Position numbers and translations under genes: made by a program. The notes beneath the pieces are model-generated. The model did no database searches. It was given only the letters and a program-made list of their open reading frames with translations, and was not told the origin of the DNA. Source: Streptomyces filamentosus (GTDB lineage Bacteria; Actinomycetota; Actinomycetes; Streptomycetales; Streptomycetaceae). From it: a DNA stretch of 64,000 nt. Positions 20,311 to 28,829 of this stretch are shown piece after piece; positions within the stretch are counted from its first letter, which is position 1, and the number at the start of each line of letters is the position of its first letter. Where the stretch lies: contig NZ_BNBE01000001.1 in the NCBI RefSeq assembly GCF_014654895.1, positions 1,178,001 to 1,242,000 on the forward strand, in the 5' to 3' direction.

Positions 20311-20503
20311 CGCGCGGGAGAGTTCCGGACAGGCCCTGGGCCGTCCGGGCGCCGAAGGAGCAAGACCCTCCCTTGAATCTCTCAGGCCCCGTACCGCGTG
20401 GATGAGGCAGATCTGAAAAGCGGGACACCCTGTGTGTCCCCACCCAAGGTGCAAGCCGGGGATGCCCCCGGTGAACCTCTCAGGTTCCATGACAGATGGG
20501 GAG
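20311..20503 (+). promoter_or_regulatory. Tandem glycine riboswitch
   Basis: Two glycine aptamers lie in series. The first (about 20313-20410) has GGGAGAG, GCCGAAGGAGCAAGA and TCTCTCAGGCCCC; the second (about 20415-20503) has CCAAGGTGCAAGCC, CCTCTCAGGTTCC and TGACAGATGGGG. They are joined by a short linker (ATCTGAAAAG), the classic cooperative layout. The glycine-cleavage gene gcvT starts 64 bases later. In Streptomyces this class is known to turn on gcvT expression when glycine is high. Confidence 0.93.
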
Positions 20504-20567
20504 GACGTCCTCGCCCGTCATGTGTTTCGTCACCGATCACGCCCTTGGGACCCGGGAGCCACCTTCC

Positions 20568-21692
20568 ATGAGCACTGCCCCCCGCCTGACCGCCCTCGAT
20601 GCCCTGCATCGTTCGCTGGGCGCGACCATGACCGACTTCGCGGGCTGGGACATGCCGCTGCGGTACGCCAGCGAGCGCGACGAGCACAACGCCGTCCGCA
20701 CCAGGGCCGGCCTCTTCGACCTCTCCCACATGGGCGAGATCACCGTCACCGGCCCGCAGGCCGTCGACCTGCTCGACTACGCCCTGGTCGGCAACATCTC
20801 CACGGTGGGCAACGGCCGCGCCCGCTACACGATGATCTGCCAGGAGGACGGCGGCATCCTCGACGACCTGATCGTCTACCGCCTCGGCGAGACCGAGTAC
20901 ATGGTCGTCGCCAACGCCTCCAACGCCCAGGTCGTCCTCGACGCGCTCGTCGCCCGCTCGCAGCACGACGGGGGGTTCGACGCCGAGGTCCGCGACGACC
21001 GCGACGCGTACGCCCTGATCGCCGTGCAGGGCCCCGAGTCCCCCGGCATCCTGAAGCAGCTCACCGACGCCGACCTGGACGGCCTGAAGTACTACGCGGG
21101 CCTCCCCGGCACCGTGGCCGGCGTGCCCGCGCTGATCGCCCGCACCGGCTACACCGGCGAGGACGGCTTCGAGCTCTTCCTGAAGCCGGAGCACGCCGAG
21201 GGCGTGTGGAAGGCGCTGACCGAGGCCGGCCAGGGCGTCGGCCTCATCCCCTGCGGCCTGTCCTGCCGCGACACGCTGCGCCTGGAGGCGGGCATGCCGC
21301 TGTACGGGCACGAGCTCACCACCTCCCTCACCCCCTTCGACGCCGGTCTCGGCCGGGTCGTGAAGTTCGAGAAGCCGGGCGACTTCGTCGGCCGCAAGGC
21401 GCTGGAGGCTGCCGCCGAGCGCGCCGAGGCCGCCCCGCCGCGCAAGCTGGTCGGTCTGGTCGCCGAGGGCCGCCGCGTCCCGCGCGCCGGCTTCCAGGTC
21501 GTCGCCGGCGGCGAGGTCGTCGGCGAGATCACCTCCGGCGCGCCGTCCCCGACGCTCGGCAGGCCGATCGCGATGGCGTACGTCGACGCGGCGCACGCCG
21601 CCCCCGGCACCGAGGGTGTAGGGGTGGACATCCGCGGCACCCACGAGCCCTACGAGGTCGTGGCGCTGCCGTTCTACAAGCGCCAGAAGTGA
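20568..21692 (+). CDS. gcvT: Aminomethyltransferase (glycine cleavage T protein)
   Basis: A 374-residue tetrahydrofolate-dependent T protein that takes the methylene group from aminomethyl-lipoyl GcvH, releasing ammonia. Evidence: [13 protein letters not shown] near the N-terminus, FDLSHMGEI, the folate-binding strand region [13 protein letters not shown], and [20 protein letters not shown] at 20568 is preceded by GGGAG at a 9-base spacing and follows the tandem glycine riboswitch. gcvH and glyA follow in the same direction. The decarboxylase GcvP is not in this window. Confidence 0.97.
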   Translation: MSTAPRLTALDALHRSLGATMTDFAGWDMPLRYASERDEHNAVRTRAGLFDLSHMGEITVTGPQAVDLLDYALVGNISTVGNGRARYTMICQEDGGILDDLIVYRLGETEYMVVANASNAQVVLDALVARSQHDGGFDAEVRDDRDAYALIAVQGPESPGILKQLTDADLDGLKYYAGLPGTVAGVPALIARTGYTGEDGFELFLKPEHAEGVWKALTEAGQGVGLIPCGLSCRDTLRLEAGMPLYGHELTTSLTPFDAGLGRVVKFEKPGDFVGRKALEAAAERAEAAPPRKLVGLVAEGRRVPRAGFQVVAGGEVVGEITSGAPSPTLGRPIAMAYVDAAHAAPGTEGVGVDIRGTHEPYEVVALPFYKRQK

Positions 21693-21769
21693 CGCATTCG
21701 TCTCACCCCGCGTCTCACCCCGCAAGACCCGCGTACATCCGCACTCCCCCGATCCAGGAGAATCAGGCC

Positions 21770-22147
21770 ATGAGCAACCCCCAGCAGCTTCGCTACAGCA
21801 AGGAGCACGAGTGGCTGACGGACGCCGTTGACGGCGTCGCCACCGTCGGCATCACCGAGCACGCGGCGAACGCGCTCGGCGACATCGTGTACGTCCAGCT
21901 CCCCGAGGTCGGCGCCACCGTGACCGCGGGCGAGGAGTGCGGCGAGCTGGAGTCGACCAAGTCCGTGAGCGAGCTGTACTCCCCCGTCACGGGCGAGGTC
22001 GTCGAGGCCAACCAGGACGTCGTGGACGACCCGGCGCTGGTCAACACCGCTCCGTTCGAGGGTGGCTGGCTGTTCAAGGTGCGCATCTCGGACGAGCCGG
22101 GCGACCTGCTCTCCGCCGACGAGTACACCGCCTTCACCGCAGGCTGA
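21770..22147 (+). CDS. gcvH: Glycine cleavage H protein (lipoyl carrier)
   Basis: A 125-residue lipoylated shuttle protein. The lipoyl lysine is Lys64 in [14 protein letters not shown]. The start [15 protein letters not shown] is the family N-terminus, and AGGAG lies 9 bases before the ATG at 21770. It follows gcvT by 77 bases that contain a perfect 12-bp tandem duplication (21700-21723), and is followed 24 bases later by glyA. All three genes are likely on the riboswitch-controlled transcript. Confidence 0.97.
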   Translation: MSNPQQLRYSKEHEWLTDAVDGVATVGITEHAANALGDIVYVQLPEVGATVTAGEECGELESTKSVSELYSPVTGEVVEANQDVVDDPALVNTAPFEGGWLFKVRISDEPGDLLSADEYTAFTAG

Positions 22148-22171
22148 CCGAGACCCCCTAGGGATCGCTTC

Positions 22172-23440
22172 ATGTCGCTTCTGAACACTCCCCTCCACGA
22201 GCTGGACCCCGACGTCGCCGCCGCCGTCGACGCCGAGCTCCGCCGTCAGCAGTCCACCCTCGAGATGATCGCGTCGGAGAACTTCGCTCCGGTCGCGGTC
22301 ATGGAGGCCCAGGGCTCCGTCCTCACCAACAAGTACGCCGAGGGCTACCCGGGCCGCCGCTACTACGGCGGCTGCGAGCACGTCGACGTGGCCGAGCAGA
22401 TCGCGATCGACCGGATCAAGGACCTGTTCGGCGCCGAGTACGCCAACGTGCAGCCGCACTCCGGCGCCTCCGCCAACCAGGCCGCGCTCTTCGCGATCGC
22501 CCAGCCGGGCGACACGATCCTCGGTCTCGACCTGGCGCACGGCGGCCACCTCACCCACGGCATGCGCCTGAACTTCTCGGGCAAGCAGTTCAACGTGGTC
22601 GCGTACCACGTGGACGAGGCCGGCCTGGTCGACATGGCCGAGGTCGAGCGCCTCGCCAAGGAGCACCGCCCGAAGGTGATCATCGCCGGCTGGTCGGCGT
22701 ACCCGCGCCAGCTGGACTTCGCGGAGTTCCGCCGGATCGCCGACGAGGTCGAGGCGTACCTGTGGGTCGACATGGCCCACTTCGCGGGCCTGGTCGCGGC
22801 CGGTCTGCACCCGAACCCGGTCGAGTACGCGGACGTGGTCACCTCCACGACCCACAAGACCCTGGGCGGCCCGCGCGGCGGCATCATCCTGGCGAAGAAG
22901 GAGTTCGCGAAGAAGCTGAACTCCTCGGTCTTCCCCGGTTTCCAGGGCGGCCCGCTGGAGCACGTGATCGCGGCCAAGGCCGTCTCCTTCAAGGTCGCGG
23001 CCTCGGAGGAGTTCAAGGAGCGCCAGCAGCGCACCCTGGACGGCGCCCGCGCCCTGGCCGAGCGCCTGGTCCGGGACGACGTCACCGCCCACGGCGTCTC
23101 CGTCCTGTCCGGCGGCACGGACGTGCACCTGGTCCTGGTGGACCTGCGCGACTCCGAGCTCGACGGCCAGCAGGCCGAGGACCGTCTCCACGAGGTCGGC
23201 ATCACGGTCAACCGGAACGCCGTTCCGAACGACCCGCGCCCGCCGATGGTCACCTCCGGCCTGCGCATCGGCACGCCGGCCCTCGCGACCCGCGGCTTCC
23301 AGGCCGAGGACTTCGCCGAGGTCGCCGACGTCATCGCCGAGACCCTGAAGCCCGGTTTCGACGCGGACAAGGCCGCGGCGCTGAAGGCCCGGGTGACCGC
23401 CCTGGCCGACAAGCACCCGCTGTACCCCGGCCTGAAGTAA
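22172..23440 (+). CDS. glyA: Serine hydroxymethyltransferase
   Basis: A 422-residue PLP enzyme interconverting serine and glycine with tetrahydrofolate. The PLP lysine is Lys229 in [29 protein letters not shown] and [13 protein letters not shown] are also present. ATG at 22172 is 24 bases after gcvH. With the cleavage system it lets two glycines become one serine. A perfect hairpin after the stop ends the transcript. Confidence 0.97.
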   Translation: MSLLNTPLHELDPDVAAAVDAELRRQQSTLEMIASENFAPVAVMEAQGSVLTNKYAEGYPGRRYYGGCEHVDVAEQIAIDRIKDLFGAEYANVQPHSGASANQAALFAIAQPGDTILGLDLAHGGHLTHGMRLNFSGKQFNVVAYHVDEAGLVDMAEVERLAKEHRPKVIIAGWSAYPRQLDFAEFRRIADEVEAYLWVDMAHFAGLVAAGLHPNPVEYADVVTSTTHKTLGGPRGGIILAKKEFAKKLNSSVFPGFQGGPLEHVIAAKAVSFKVAASEEFKERQQRTLDGARALAERLVRDDVTAHGVSVLSGGTDVHLVLVDLRDSELDGQQAEDRLHEVGITVNRNAVPNDPRPPMVTSGLRIGTPALATRGFQAEDFAEVADVIAETLKPGFDADKAAALKARVTALADKHPLYPGLK

Positions 23441-23441
23441 T

Positions 23442-23476
23442 TTCGTACGCTTTAGTTCCGGTTTCATTCGTACGAA
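23442..23476. repeat. Inverted repeat after glyA with palindromic half-sites
   Basis: TTCGTACG (23442-23449) and CGTACGAA (23469-23476) are inverted copies, and each half itself contains the palindrome CGTACG. The 19-base spacer is AT-richer than its surroundings. It could be an operator or part of the sdaA promoter region; no function is shown by the sequence. Confidence 0.5.
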
Positions 23477-23481
23477 GCTCC

Positions 23482-23519
23482 GGGGCACCGCGCACACTGG
23501 ACAGTGAGCGCGGTGCCCC
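23482..23519 (+). terminator. Hairpin terminator after glyA
   Basis: Arms 23482-23499 and 23502-23519 pair perfectly except for one A-A mismatch, giving a 17-pair stem with a 2-base loop. It lies 41 bases beyond glyA and separates the glycine operon from the L-serine dehydratase gene. Confidence 0.85.
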
Positions 23520-23607
23520 ACCCCTTTGCCCCCGTGCCCCCGCCCCGTGCGCTTTTCTGCATCACCCCGGCAGACAACGGCGTCTAGCCCCCACAAGGAG
23601 TCCTCCC

Positions 23608-24978
23608 GTGGCCATCTCGGTCTTCGACCTGTTCTCGATCGGCATCGGCCCGTCCAGCTCCCACACGGTGGGCCCGATGCGCGCGGCCCGGATGTTCGCC
23701 CGCCGGCTGAAGAACGAGGGCCTGCTCGCCCACACGGCGAAGGTGCGGGCGGAGCTGTACGGCTCGCTCGGCGCCACCGGCCACGGGCACGGCACCCCGA
23801 AGGCGGTCCTCCTCGGCCTGGAGGGCAACTCGCCGCGCACGGTCGACGTCGAGCACGCCGACGAGGAGTTCGAGCGGATCAAGGCGAGCGGCCGGATCAA
23901 CCTGCTGGGCGCCCACGACATCCCCTTCGACTTCGACGCCGACCTGGTCCTGCACCGGCGCAAGGCGCTGCCGTACCACGCCAACGGCATGACGGTCTTC
24001 GCGTACGACGCCGAGGGCGGGCTCGTCCTGGAGAAGACGTACTACTCCGTCGGCGGCGGCTTCGTCGTGGACGAGGACGCGGTGGCGGGCGAGAACCCGA
24101 TCATCCCGGACGACACCGTCCTGAAGTACCCCTTCCGCACCGGCGACGAGCTGCTCCGGCTCGCCAAGGAGACCGGCCTGTCGATCTCCTCGCTGATGAT
24201 GGAGAACGAGAAGGCGTGGCGCACCGAGGACGAGATCCGCGCGGGCCTGCTGGAGATCTGGCGGGTCATGCAGTCCTGCGTCTCGCGCGGCATGTCCCGC
24301 GAGGGCATCCTGCCGGGCGGCCTGAAGGTCCGCCGGCGCGCGGCGACCTCGGCCCGCAAGCTGCGCTCCGAGGGCGACCCGGCGGCGCACGCGATGGAGT
24401 GGATCACCCTCTACGCGATGGCGGTGAACGAGGAGAACGCGGCGGGCGGCCGGGTGGTCACCGCCCCGACGAACGGCGCGGCCGGCATCATCCCCGCCGT
24501 CCTGCACTACTACATGAACTTCGTGCCCGGCGCCGACGAGGACGGCATCGTGCGCTTCCTGCTCGCGGCGGGCGCGGTCGGCATGCTCTTCAAGGAGAAC
24601 GCGTCGATCTCCGGCGCCGAGGTCGGCTGCCAGGGCGAGGTCGGCTCGGCCTGCTCGATGGCGGCGGGCGCGCTCGCCGAGGTCCTGGGCGGCTCCCCCG
24701 AGCAGGTGGAGAACGCCGCGGAGATCGGCATGGAGCACAACCTGGGCCTGACCTGCGACCCGGTCGGCGGCCTGGTCCAGATCCCGTGCATCGAGCGCAA
24801 CGGCATGGCGGCGGTCAAGGCCGTCACGGCGGCGAAGATGTCGATGCGCGGCGACGGCAGCCACCTGGTCTCCCTCGACAAGGTCATCAAGACCATGAAG
24901 GAGACGGGCGCGGACATGAGCGTGAAGTACAAGGAGACCGCGCGCGGCGGTCTCGCGGTGAACATCATCGAGTGCTGA
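23608..24978 (+). CDS. sdaA: L-serine ammonia-lyase (L-serine dehydratase), iron-sulfur type
   Basis: A 456-residue single-chain enzyme converting L-serine to pyruvate and ammonia. The beta domain comes first ([20 protein letters not shown]), then the catalytic alpha domain with the cluster cysteines in [15 protein letters not shown] and [17 protein letters not shown] at 23608 has an ideal AAGGAG 7 bases before it. It is placed after glyA but behind a terminator, so it is likely transcribed alone; its product disposes of serine made by GlyA. Confidence 0.96.
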   Translation: MAISVFDLFSIGIGPSSSHTVGPMRAARMFARRLKNEGLLAHTAKVRAELYGSLGATGHGHGTPKAVLLGLEGNSPRTVDVEHADEEFERIKASGRINLLGAHDIPFDFDADLVLHRRKALPYHANGMTVFAYDAEGGLVLEKTYYSVGGGFVVDEDAVAGENPIIPDDTVLKYPFRTGDELLRLAKETGLSISSLMMENEKAWRTEDEIRAGLLEIWRVMQSCVSRGMSREGILPGGLKVRRRAATSARKLRSEGDPAAHAMEWITLYAMAVNEENAAGGRVVTAPTNGAAGIIPAVLHYYMNFVPGADEDGIVRFLLAAGAVGMLFKENASISGAEVGCQGEVGSACSMAAGALAEVLGGSPEQVENAAEIGMEHNLGLTCDPVGGLVQIPCIERNGMAAVKAVTAAKMSMRGDGSHLVSLDKVIKTMKETGADMSVKYKETARGGLAVNIIEC

Positions 24979-25001
24979 GCGCGCCCGCGCGCACCCGACG
25001 A

Positions 25002-25033
25002 ACGGCCGGTCCCGCCCCCACGGGACCGGCCGT
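25002..25033. terminator. Bidirectional hairpin between sdaA and the small secreted protein gene
   Basis: Arms 25002-25014 and 25021-25033 pair perfectly over 13 bp with a C-rich 6-base loop. It serves two convergent genes, 23 bases after sdaA and 12 bases beyond the opposing stop codon. Confidence 0.85.
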
Positions 25034-25045
25034 CTCCCGTTCGGG

Positions 25046-25285
25046 TCAGAAGCGGACCCAGAGGACGTAGACGTCCGGGCGGCTCGGGGCGAAGGGCTCG
25101 CAGAAGTAGATCTTGCCCCACATCCACTCGCCGGCCTGGCCCGCGGCCTGGCACTCGGCGTACGAGGAGTGGTGGCTGCGCGGGTAGAAGCCGGGGCCGG
25201 CGGCCTCGGCGGTGCCCGCGGCGCCGAGGGCGAGGGCTCCGGCGGTGGCCGCGGTGGTGAGGGCGGCTGCGACGCGACGGTACAT
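25046..25285 (-). CDS. Small secreted protein, unrecognised family
   Basis: A 79-residue protein that I do not recognise. Residues 1-28 form a clear signal peptide (MYRRVAAALTTAATAG ... AGTAEAA), leaving a mature chain of about 50 residues rich in aromatic residues, with exactly two cysteines (AECQAAG and IYFCEP) that could form one disulfide. The ribosome site AGGAGG is ideal, and a good promoter lies upstream. It is probably an abundant extracellular peptide; its function is unknown. Confidence 0.8.
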   Translation of the reverse strand: MYRRVAAALTTAATAGALALGAAGTAEAAGPGFYPRSHHSSYAECQAAGQAGEWMWGKIYFCEPFAPSRPDVYVLWVRF

Positions 25286-25355
25286 GGCATGTCCTCCTGA
25301 AATGAACGATGCGATGTGGTGCGGTGGGTTTCGCTCCGGCTGCGCAGCCGGGGGA

Positions 25356-25384
25356 AACGTATCGGCGCGCACCCCTGCGGGCAA
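25356..25384 (-). promoter_or_regulatory. Promoter of the small secreted protein gene
   Basis: TTGCCC (minus strand, 25379-25384) and TACGTT (25356-25361) are 17 bases apart, matching the Streptomyces housekeeping pattern. Transcription would begin near 25349, leaving a 64-base leader before the ATG. Confidence 0.55.
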
Positions 25385-25459
25385 TAGGTCCAGACCAATC
25401 TCCGCGCGGATGTCCGGATTCCGGGTCCACGGCCGGTTTCCGCCGGTAGGGTCCCGATC

Positions 25460-26023
25460 ATGACCATGACCACGGATGCCGGAGACGCCGCATGCCTCGA
25501 CCTGACCCGCACCTTGCGCCGCCGGGGGGTCGTCGTGCTCTCCGTCTTCGGGATGGTGTGGGCGCTCGCGGGCGGCTCGGGGCTGCCCTCCCCCGGGCTC
25601 GCGGTCGCCGGGGTGCTCGGCGCGCTGCTGGCGGCCGGGACGCTGGTCGCCGGCCGCCGCCGGACGGCCGGCGAGGTGACCAGGCCGGTGCGGCTGCCGG
25701 AGCGGTGGAACCGCGGGGTGGGCGTGGTGAACGCCGCGGAGGCGGCCGCGATCGTCGGCGTCGTCGCCGGCGCGAACGCCTCCGGGCACCCGGAGTGGAT
25801 CCCGGTCGGCGTCTGCCTCGCCGTGGGCCTGCACTTCTTCCCGCTGGCCCGGCTCTACGACCAGCGTCAGTACGGCTGGGTCGCGGCGGCCCTGACGGCC
25901 CTGGCGGCGATCGGCGGGGGCCTGCTGGCCGGCGGACTGTCCGCGGAGGCCGTACGGGTCGTGGTGGGACTCCCCGCGGCCCTGGCGCTGTGGGGCACCG
26001 CCCTGCTGGTGGCGCGCGACTGA
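25460..26023 (+). CDS. Integral membrane protein, about five helices, unknown function
   Basis: A 187-residue hydrophobic protein with helices near residues 23-45, 48-65, 92-105, 115-130 and 140-185. The short cytoplasmic-looking segment TRPVRLPERWNRGVG joins the second and third helices. No catalytic motif is visible and I do not recognise the family. ATG at 25460 is preceded only 7 bases away by TAGGGT, which suggests a leaderless message. It converges with the CopD-like gene, 15 bases between stops. Confidence 0.75.
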   Translation: MTMTTDAGDAACLDLTRTLRRRGVVVLSVFGMVWALAGGSGLPSPGLAVAGVLGALLAAGTLVAGRRRTAGEVTRPVRLPERWNRGVGVVNAAEAAAIVGVVAGANASGHPEWIPVGVCLAVGLHFFPLARLYDQRQYGWVAAALTALAAIGGGLLAGGLSAEAVRVVVGLPAALALWGTALLVARD

Positions 26024-26038
26024 CGGACCGGAGGCGGC

Positions 26039-26959
26039 TCAGAAGAGCAGCCAGCGCGGGTCCGGCACCACCGTGAGCAGTGCGGAGAGCGCCACGACCA
26101 CGGCGAGCACGCCGAGTTCGACCCGGGCCGGGCGCCGGGCGTCGCCGCCGGAGAGCAGCCGGGAGCGGGCCGCGAGGGCGAGCAGGCTGGCGGCGCCGAA
26201 GAGGGCGAGCTTCACCAGCAGGACCCTGCCGTACGCGGTGGTGAGCACGGCCTCCAGGGGCAGCCGGCGCACCGTGGAGACCGTGCCGGTGACGGTGAGG
26301 GCGGCGTAGGCCCAGGCAGCCGCCCTGGCGTACCGCCGCAGCACCTCGCGTCCGCCGCCGCGCACCCGCAGCACGCGCAGCACGTACAGCAGGGTGCCCG
26401 TCCACAGCGAGGCGGCGGCGAGGTGGACGACGGTGAGTCCGGTGCCGAGGCCGGGGCCGGCGGTCTCGGGGTGGGCGCGCAGCGCCTCGGCGAGGACGGC
26501 GGCGGCGAGCGGCAGGGCGGCGAGGGCGGGGCGCCGGGAGGCGGCGCAGAGCGCGGCGAGCAGGCAGGCGTTGGCGGTGACGAGGAGCAGCCGGCCCTCG
26601 CGGAGCCCGTAGACGACGGGGAGGCTCAGTCCGCTGACGGCGGCCAGGAGGAGCAGGAGGCCGGCGGAGGAGGCCGCGGCGAGCAGGGCGCCGGGGGCGG
26701 CGAGGGGGCGCGGCAGGGGGCCGCTGCCGGCGATCCGGGCGCCGGCGAGTTCGCCGATGGCGACGGCGAGGCCGGCCAGGAGGAGCACCCGGAGCAGGGC
26801 GGTGGCGCCGGCCGCGGGTATGCGCAGTTCGCCGGTGCCCGTGCGGGCGAGTCCGGCGCCGAGGGCGGCGACGGCGAGGACGGCGACGAGGACCGCGGCG
26901 GCGGCGAGGGCGGCGGCGGTCGGACGGTTCGGGGTGCCGAGGGGTCCGGGGAGCGTCAC
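26039..26959 (-). CDS. CopD-family membrane protein
   Basis: A 306-residue protein with eight or so helices and a copper-resistance-D type domain. The characteristic parts are VVHLAAASLWTGTLLYVLRV in the middle and TTAYGRVLLVKLALFGAAS near the end. Family members are linked to copper uptake or handling, often beside CopC or YcnJ partners; no copper partner is adjacent here, so the substrate is inferred only. A GTG-free ATG start at 26959 is used. Confidence 0.78.
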   Translation of the reverse strand: MTLPGPLGTPNRPTAAALAAAAVLVAVLAVAALGAGLARTGTGELRIPAAGATALLRVLLLAGLAVAIGELAGARIAGSGPLPRPLAAPGALLAAASSAGLLLLLAAVSGLSLPVVYGLREGRLLLVTANACLLAALCAASRRPALAALPLAAAVLAEALRAHPETAGPGLGTGLTVVHLAAASLWTGTLLYVLRVLRVRGGGREVLRRYARAAAWAYAALTVTGTVSTVRRLPLEAVLTTAYGRVLLVKLALFGAASLLALAARSRLLSGGDARRPARVELGVLAVVVALSALLTVVPDPRWLLF

Positions 26960-27044
26960 CGGACGATCGTCACCGAGCCCGGGACGGGCGGCAACTCAGG
27001 GTGAGCGCCGCCCGGTCCCGGCCCCGCGGCAGGTCAGGCGCGGG

Positions 27045-27260
27045 TCACGCCTTGCTCAGGTGGGACCAGAACTCGTCCCACGACAGGCGGCCGTCGCCGT
27101 TGTCGTCGCGCTGCTTGATGAGGGCCTCGGCCACCGTCTCGGTGACGTTGAAGTCGCCCAGCTGGGCCATGACGCTCTTGTACTCCGCGGCGGTGATGAA
27201 GCCGTCGCCGTCCACGTCGTACCGGTTGAATGCCGTGCGTGCCGACTCGATGTCCGCCAC
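27045..27260 (-). CDS. EF-hand calcium-binding protein (calmodulin-like)
   Basis: A 71-residue protein made of two EF-hands. Loop one is DVDGDGFITAAE (about residues 15-26) and loop two DDNGDGRLSWDE (about 52-63); all calcium-liganding positions (D-x-D-x-D-G and E at 12) are satisfied. It resembles the small Streptomyces Cab proteins. GTG at 27260 is used with GGAA upstream. It diverges from the GNAT gene across a 75-base region containing the inverted repeat TCTGA-6-TCAGA (27286-27301). Confidence 0.92.
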   Translation of the reverse strand: MADIESARTAFNRYDVDGDGFITAAEYKSVMAQLGDFNVTETVAEALIKQRDDNGDGRLSWDEFWSHLSKA

Positions 27261-27285
27261 TGCTTCCGCCCCTTCTCGGTGCTGT

Positions 27286-27301
27286 TCTGACGGGGGTCAG
27301 A
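27286..27301. promoter_or_regulatory. Inverted repeat between EF-hand and GNAT genes
   Basis: TCTGA (27286-27290) and TCAGA (27297-27301) flank six bases. A minus-strand TAATCT box (27299-27304) overlaps it and could be the -10 of the EF-hand gene. The repeat is short, so chance is possible. Confidence 0.3.
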
Positions 27302-27335
27302 TTAACCGCCCCCGGGACTGCCGGATGATGGCGGT

Positions 27336-27974
27336 ATGAACAGTGACCTGGCACGGATCCTGGAGGCGGCGGCGGGCGGGGTCTTCCCGGCCATGGACGG
27401 GGGGACGACGGTGGTCGCCCAGCCCGACCGGCGGGACGCCGGGGTGCTGGCCTTCACGGCCCATTCGGTGGTCTTCGCGGACGTGGACCCGGACTGGGTG
27501 CGGGCGGAGCTGGTCGCGACCGGCAGCGACCCGCTCGCGGCGAGCATGAACCCGGGGTTCCTGGTGCGGCTCATGGAGCGCACCGGCCGCCGGATGAACA
27601 CGATCGACCTGCTGACGGTCGCCGACGCGCTGCCGGGCCCGCCGCCGGTGGAGCTGCATGAGATCGAGGACCCGGCGCACCCGCGGGTGGCGCGGGCCCT
27701 GAAGCACCGGGACGAGGTGCGGGTCTGGGCGGCGGACGGCGGCGTGCTGGTCCTGGGGCGCGGGGTGGCCGGGCGCTGGGAGGCGGCGGTCGAGGTGGAC
27801 GAGGAGGTGCGGCACCGGGGGCTGGGCCGGGCGCTGGCGGCGGCGGCGCGGCATCTGGCCCCGGGTCCGGTGGTGTGGGCGCAGCAGTCGCCGGGGAACG
27901 CGCGGAGCGTGCGGACCTTCCAGGCGGCGGGGTACCGGCCGGTGGCGTCGGAGGCCCTTCTCACCGCCGCGTGA
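27336..27974 (+). CDS. GNAT-family N-acetyltransferase
   Basis: A 212-residue GNAT enzyme. The acetyl-CoA-binding motif A is VDEEVRHRGLGRALAAAARH near residue 151-170, and motif B PGNARSVRTFQAAGYRPV follows. The N-terminal half resembles the unusual lid region of actinomycete GNATs and has no known substrate marker. ATG at 27336 is the first in-frame start. It ends before an AT-rich intergenic region with no opposing gene start. Confidence 0.85.
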   Translation: MNSDLARILEAAAGGVFPAMDGGTTVVAQPDRRDAGVLAFTAHSVVFADVDPDWVRAELVATGSDPLAASMNPGFLVRLMERTGRRMNTIDLLTVADALPGPPPVELHEIEDPAHPRVARALKHRDEVRVWAADGGVLVLGRGVAGRWEAAVEVDEEVRHRGLGRALAAAARHLAPGPVVWAQQSPGNARSVRTFQAAGYRPVASEALLTAA

Positions 27975-28149
27975 AAACGGTCCACCATGTGGACGATCGA
28001 GGGAAACAATCGATGAACCGCATAGTCATTCATGGTTTGCAAGGTGAGTGCCACATGTCACCAACGATTCACAGTTAAAACGTCACTGTTTGTCCTAATT
28101 GGTGACCATAGGGGCGTTTGGCGGTGTGGCCCGCCGTCTGTCATAGTCG

Positions 28150-28271
28150 AGGCAACGACCCCCATTGACCCGGGCCAGGTCGTCCAAGCGGCCGTGGATA
28201 CACCCCCCCGTCCACGGCGCATCACACGGAAGCCCCCAGCAGCCCCACCACGGCGCACGGGGGCTTCCGTG
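28150..28271 (+). ncRNA. Possible small RNA
   Basis: The stretch begins just after a TAGTCG box (28144-28149). It contains the stem GCCGTGGA/TCCACGGC (28191-28198 with 28211-28218) and then the 13-bp stem 28225-28237 with 28259-28271. The second stem could instead be only the terminator of the minus-strand gene ending at 28329. Inference only. Confidence 0.25.
28225..28271. terminator. Hairpin terminator between GNAT and anti-sigma-like genes
   Basis: Arms 28225-28237 and 28259-28271 pair perfectly over 13 bp with a 21-base loop. It lies 58 bases beyond the stop codon of the minus-strand ATPase gene. Confidence 0.65.
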
Positions 28272-28328
28272 CGTTCCGGGACGGACGGGAGCGGAAGGGG
28301 GCCGGACGGGGACCGGACCGGGGCCGGC

Positions 28329-28829
28329 TCAGCGGTCGGTGACCCGCATCTCGAACCAGGTGGTCTTGCCGCGCGGCCCGAGGTCCACGCCCCACCGGTC
28401 GGAGAGCTTGTCGACGAGGAAGAGGCCCCGGCCGCTGACGTCGAGCTCGCCCACCGGCATCAGGCAGGGCAGCCCGCGCGAGGGGTCGCGCACCTCCATC
28501 CGGACCCGGCCCGGACGGCGCTGCGCGCGCAGCACGAAGACCCGGGCGCCGGTGTGCCGGACCGCGTTGCCGACCAGCTCGGAGACGAGCAGGACGGCGT
28601 GCTCGGCGAGGGTCGGGCCGAGCGCCCAGTGCCGGAGCATCACGTACTGGGTCATCCGCCGGGCGATCCGGGCGGACTGCGGCAGCGACGGGAGGCGGAC
28701 GTCCGTCTCCGCGGGATTGCCGTACTCCGCCATCGCCGCGAGGGCCTCCTCGTCCTCCAGGGTCGGTGTCCACCGTGGGACGGGGACGCCGCCCTGCCGT
28801 GGTTGTTCCCTGCTCTCCAGGCCCGCCAT
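28329..28829 (-). CDS. ATP-binding anti-sigma-like regulator (HATPase_c, RsbW type)
   Basis: A 166-residue GHKL ATPase like those that act as anti-sigma or serine kinase regulators. The N box is ELVGNAVRHTGA, the G1-like turn is VRDPSRGLPC and the G2 region GRGLFLVDKLSDRWG, ending with TTWFEM. About 45 N-terminal residues precede the domain. The partner sigma or anti-sigma antagonist is not next to it. The ATG at 28829 lies inside a 35-bp perfect palindrome (28821-28855), which would fold the ribosome site into a hairpin. Confidence 0.85.
   Translation of the reverse strand: MAGLESREQPRQGGVPVPRWTPTLEDEEALAAMAEYGNPAETDVRLPSLPQSARIARRMTQYVMLRHWALGPTLAEHAVLLVSELVGNAVRHTGARVFVLRAQRRPGRVRMEVRDPSRGLPCLMPVGELDVSGRGLFLVDKLSDRWGVDLGPRGKTTWFEMRVTDR

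Larger units (their letters stand above)
27975..28328. other. AT-rich intergenic island between two convergent genes
   Basis: A 354-base stretch between the stops of the GNAT gene and the ATPase gene, noticeably AT-richer than its flanks from about 27980 to 28110. It contains the dyad GTCCAC-CAT-GTGGAC (27979-27993), promoter-like boxes, and two hairpins (28191-28218 and 28225-28271). No gene start needs this region as a promoter, so an unannotated RNA is possible. Confidence 0.5.

Noticed and set aside
28058..28258. A short minus-strand frame in the AT-rich island near 28 kb
   Set aside because: It has no ribosome site, ordinary composition and no similarity; the region looks regulatory or RNA-coding rather than protein-coding.
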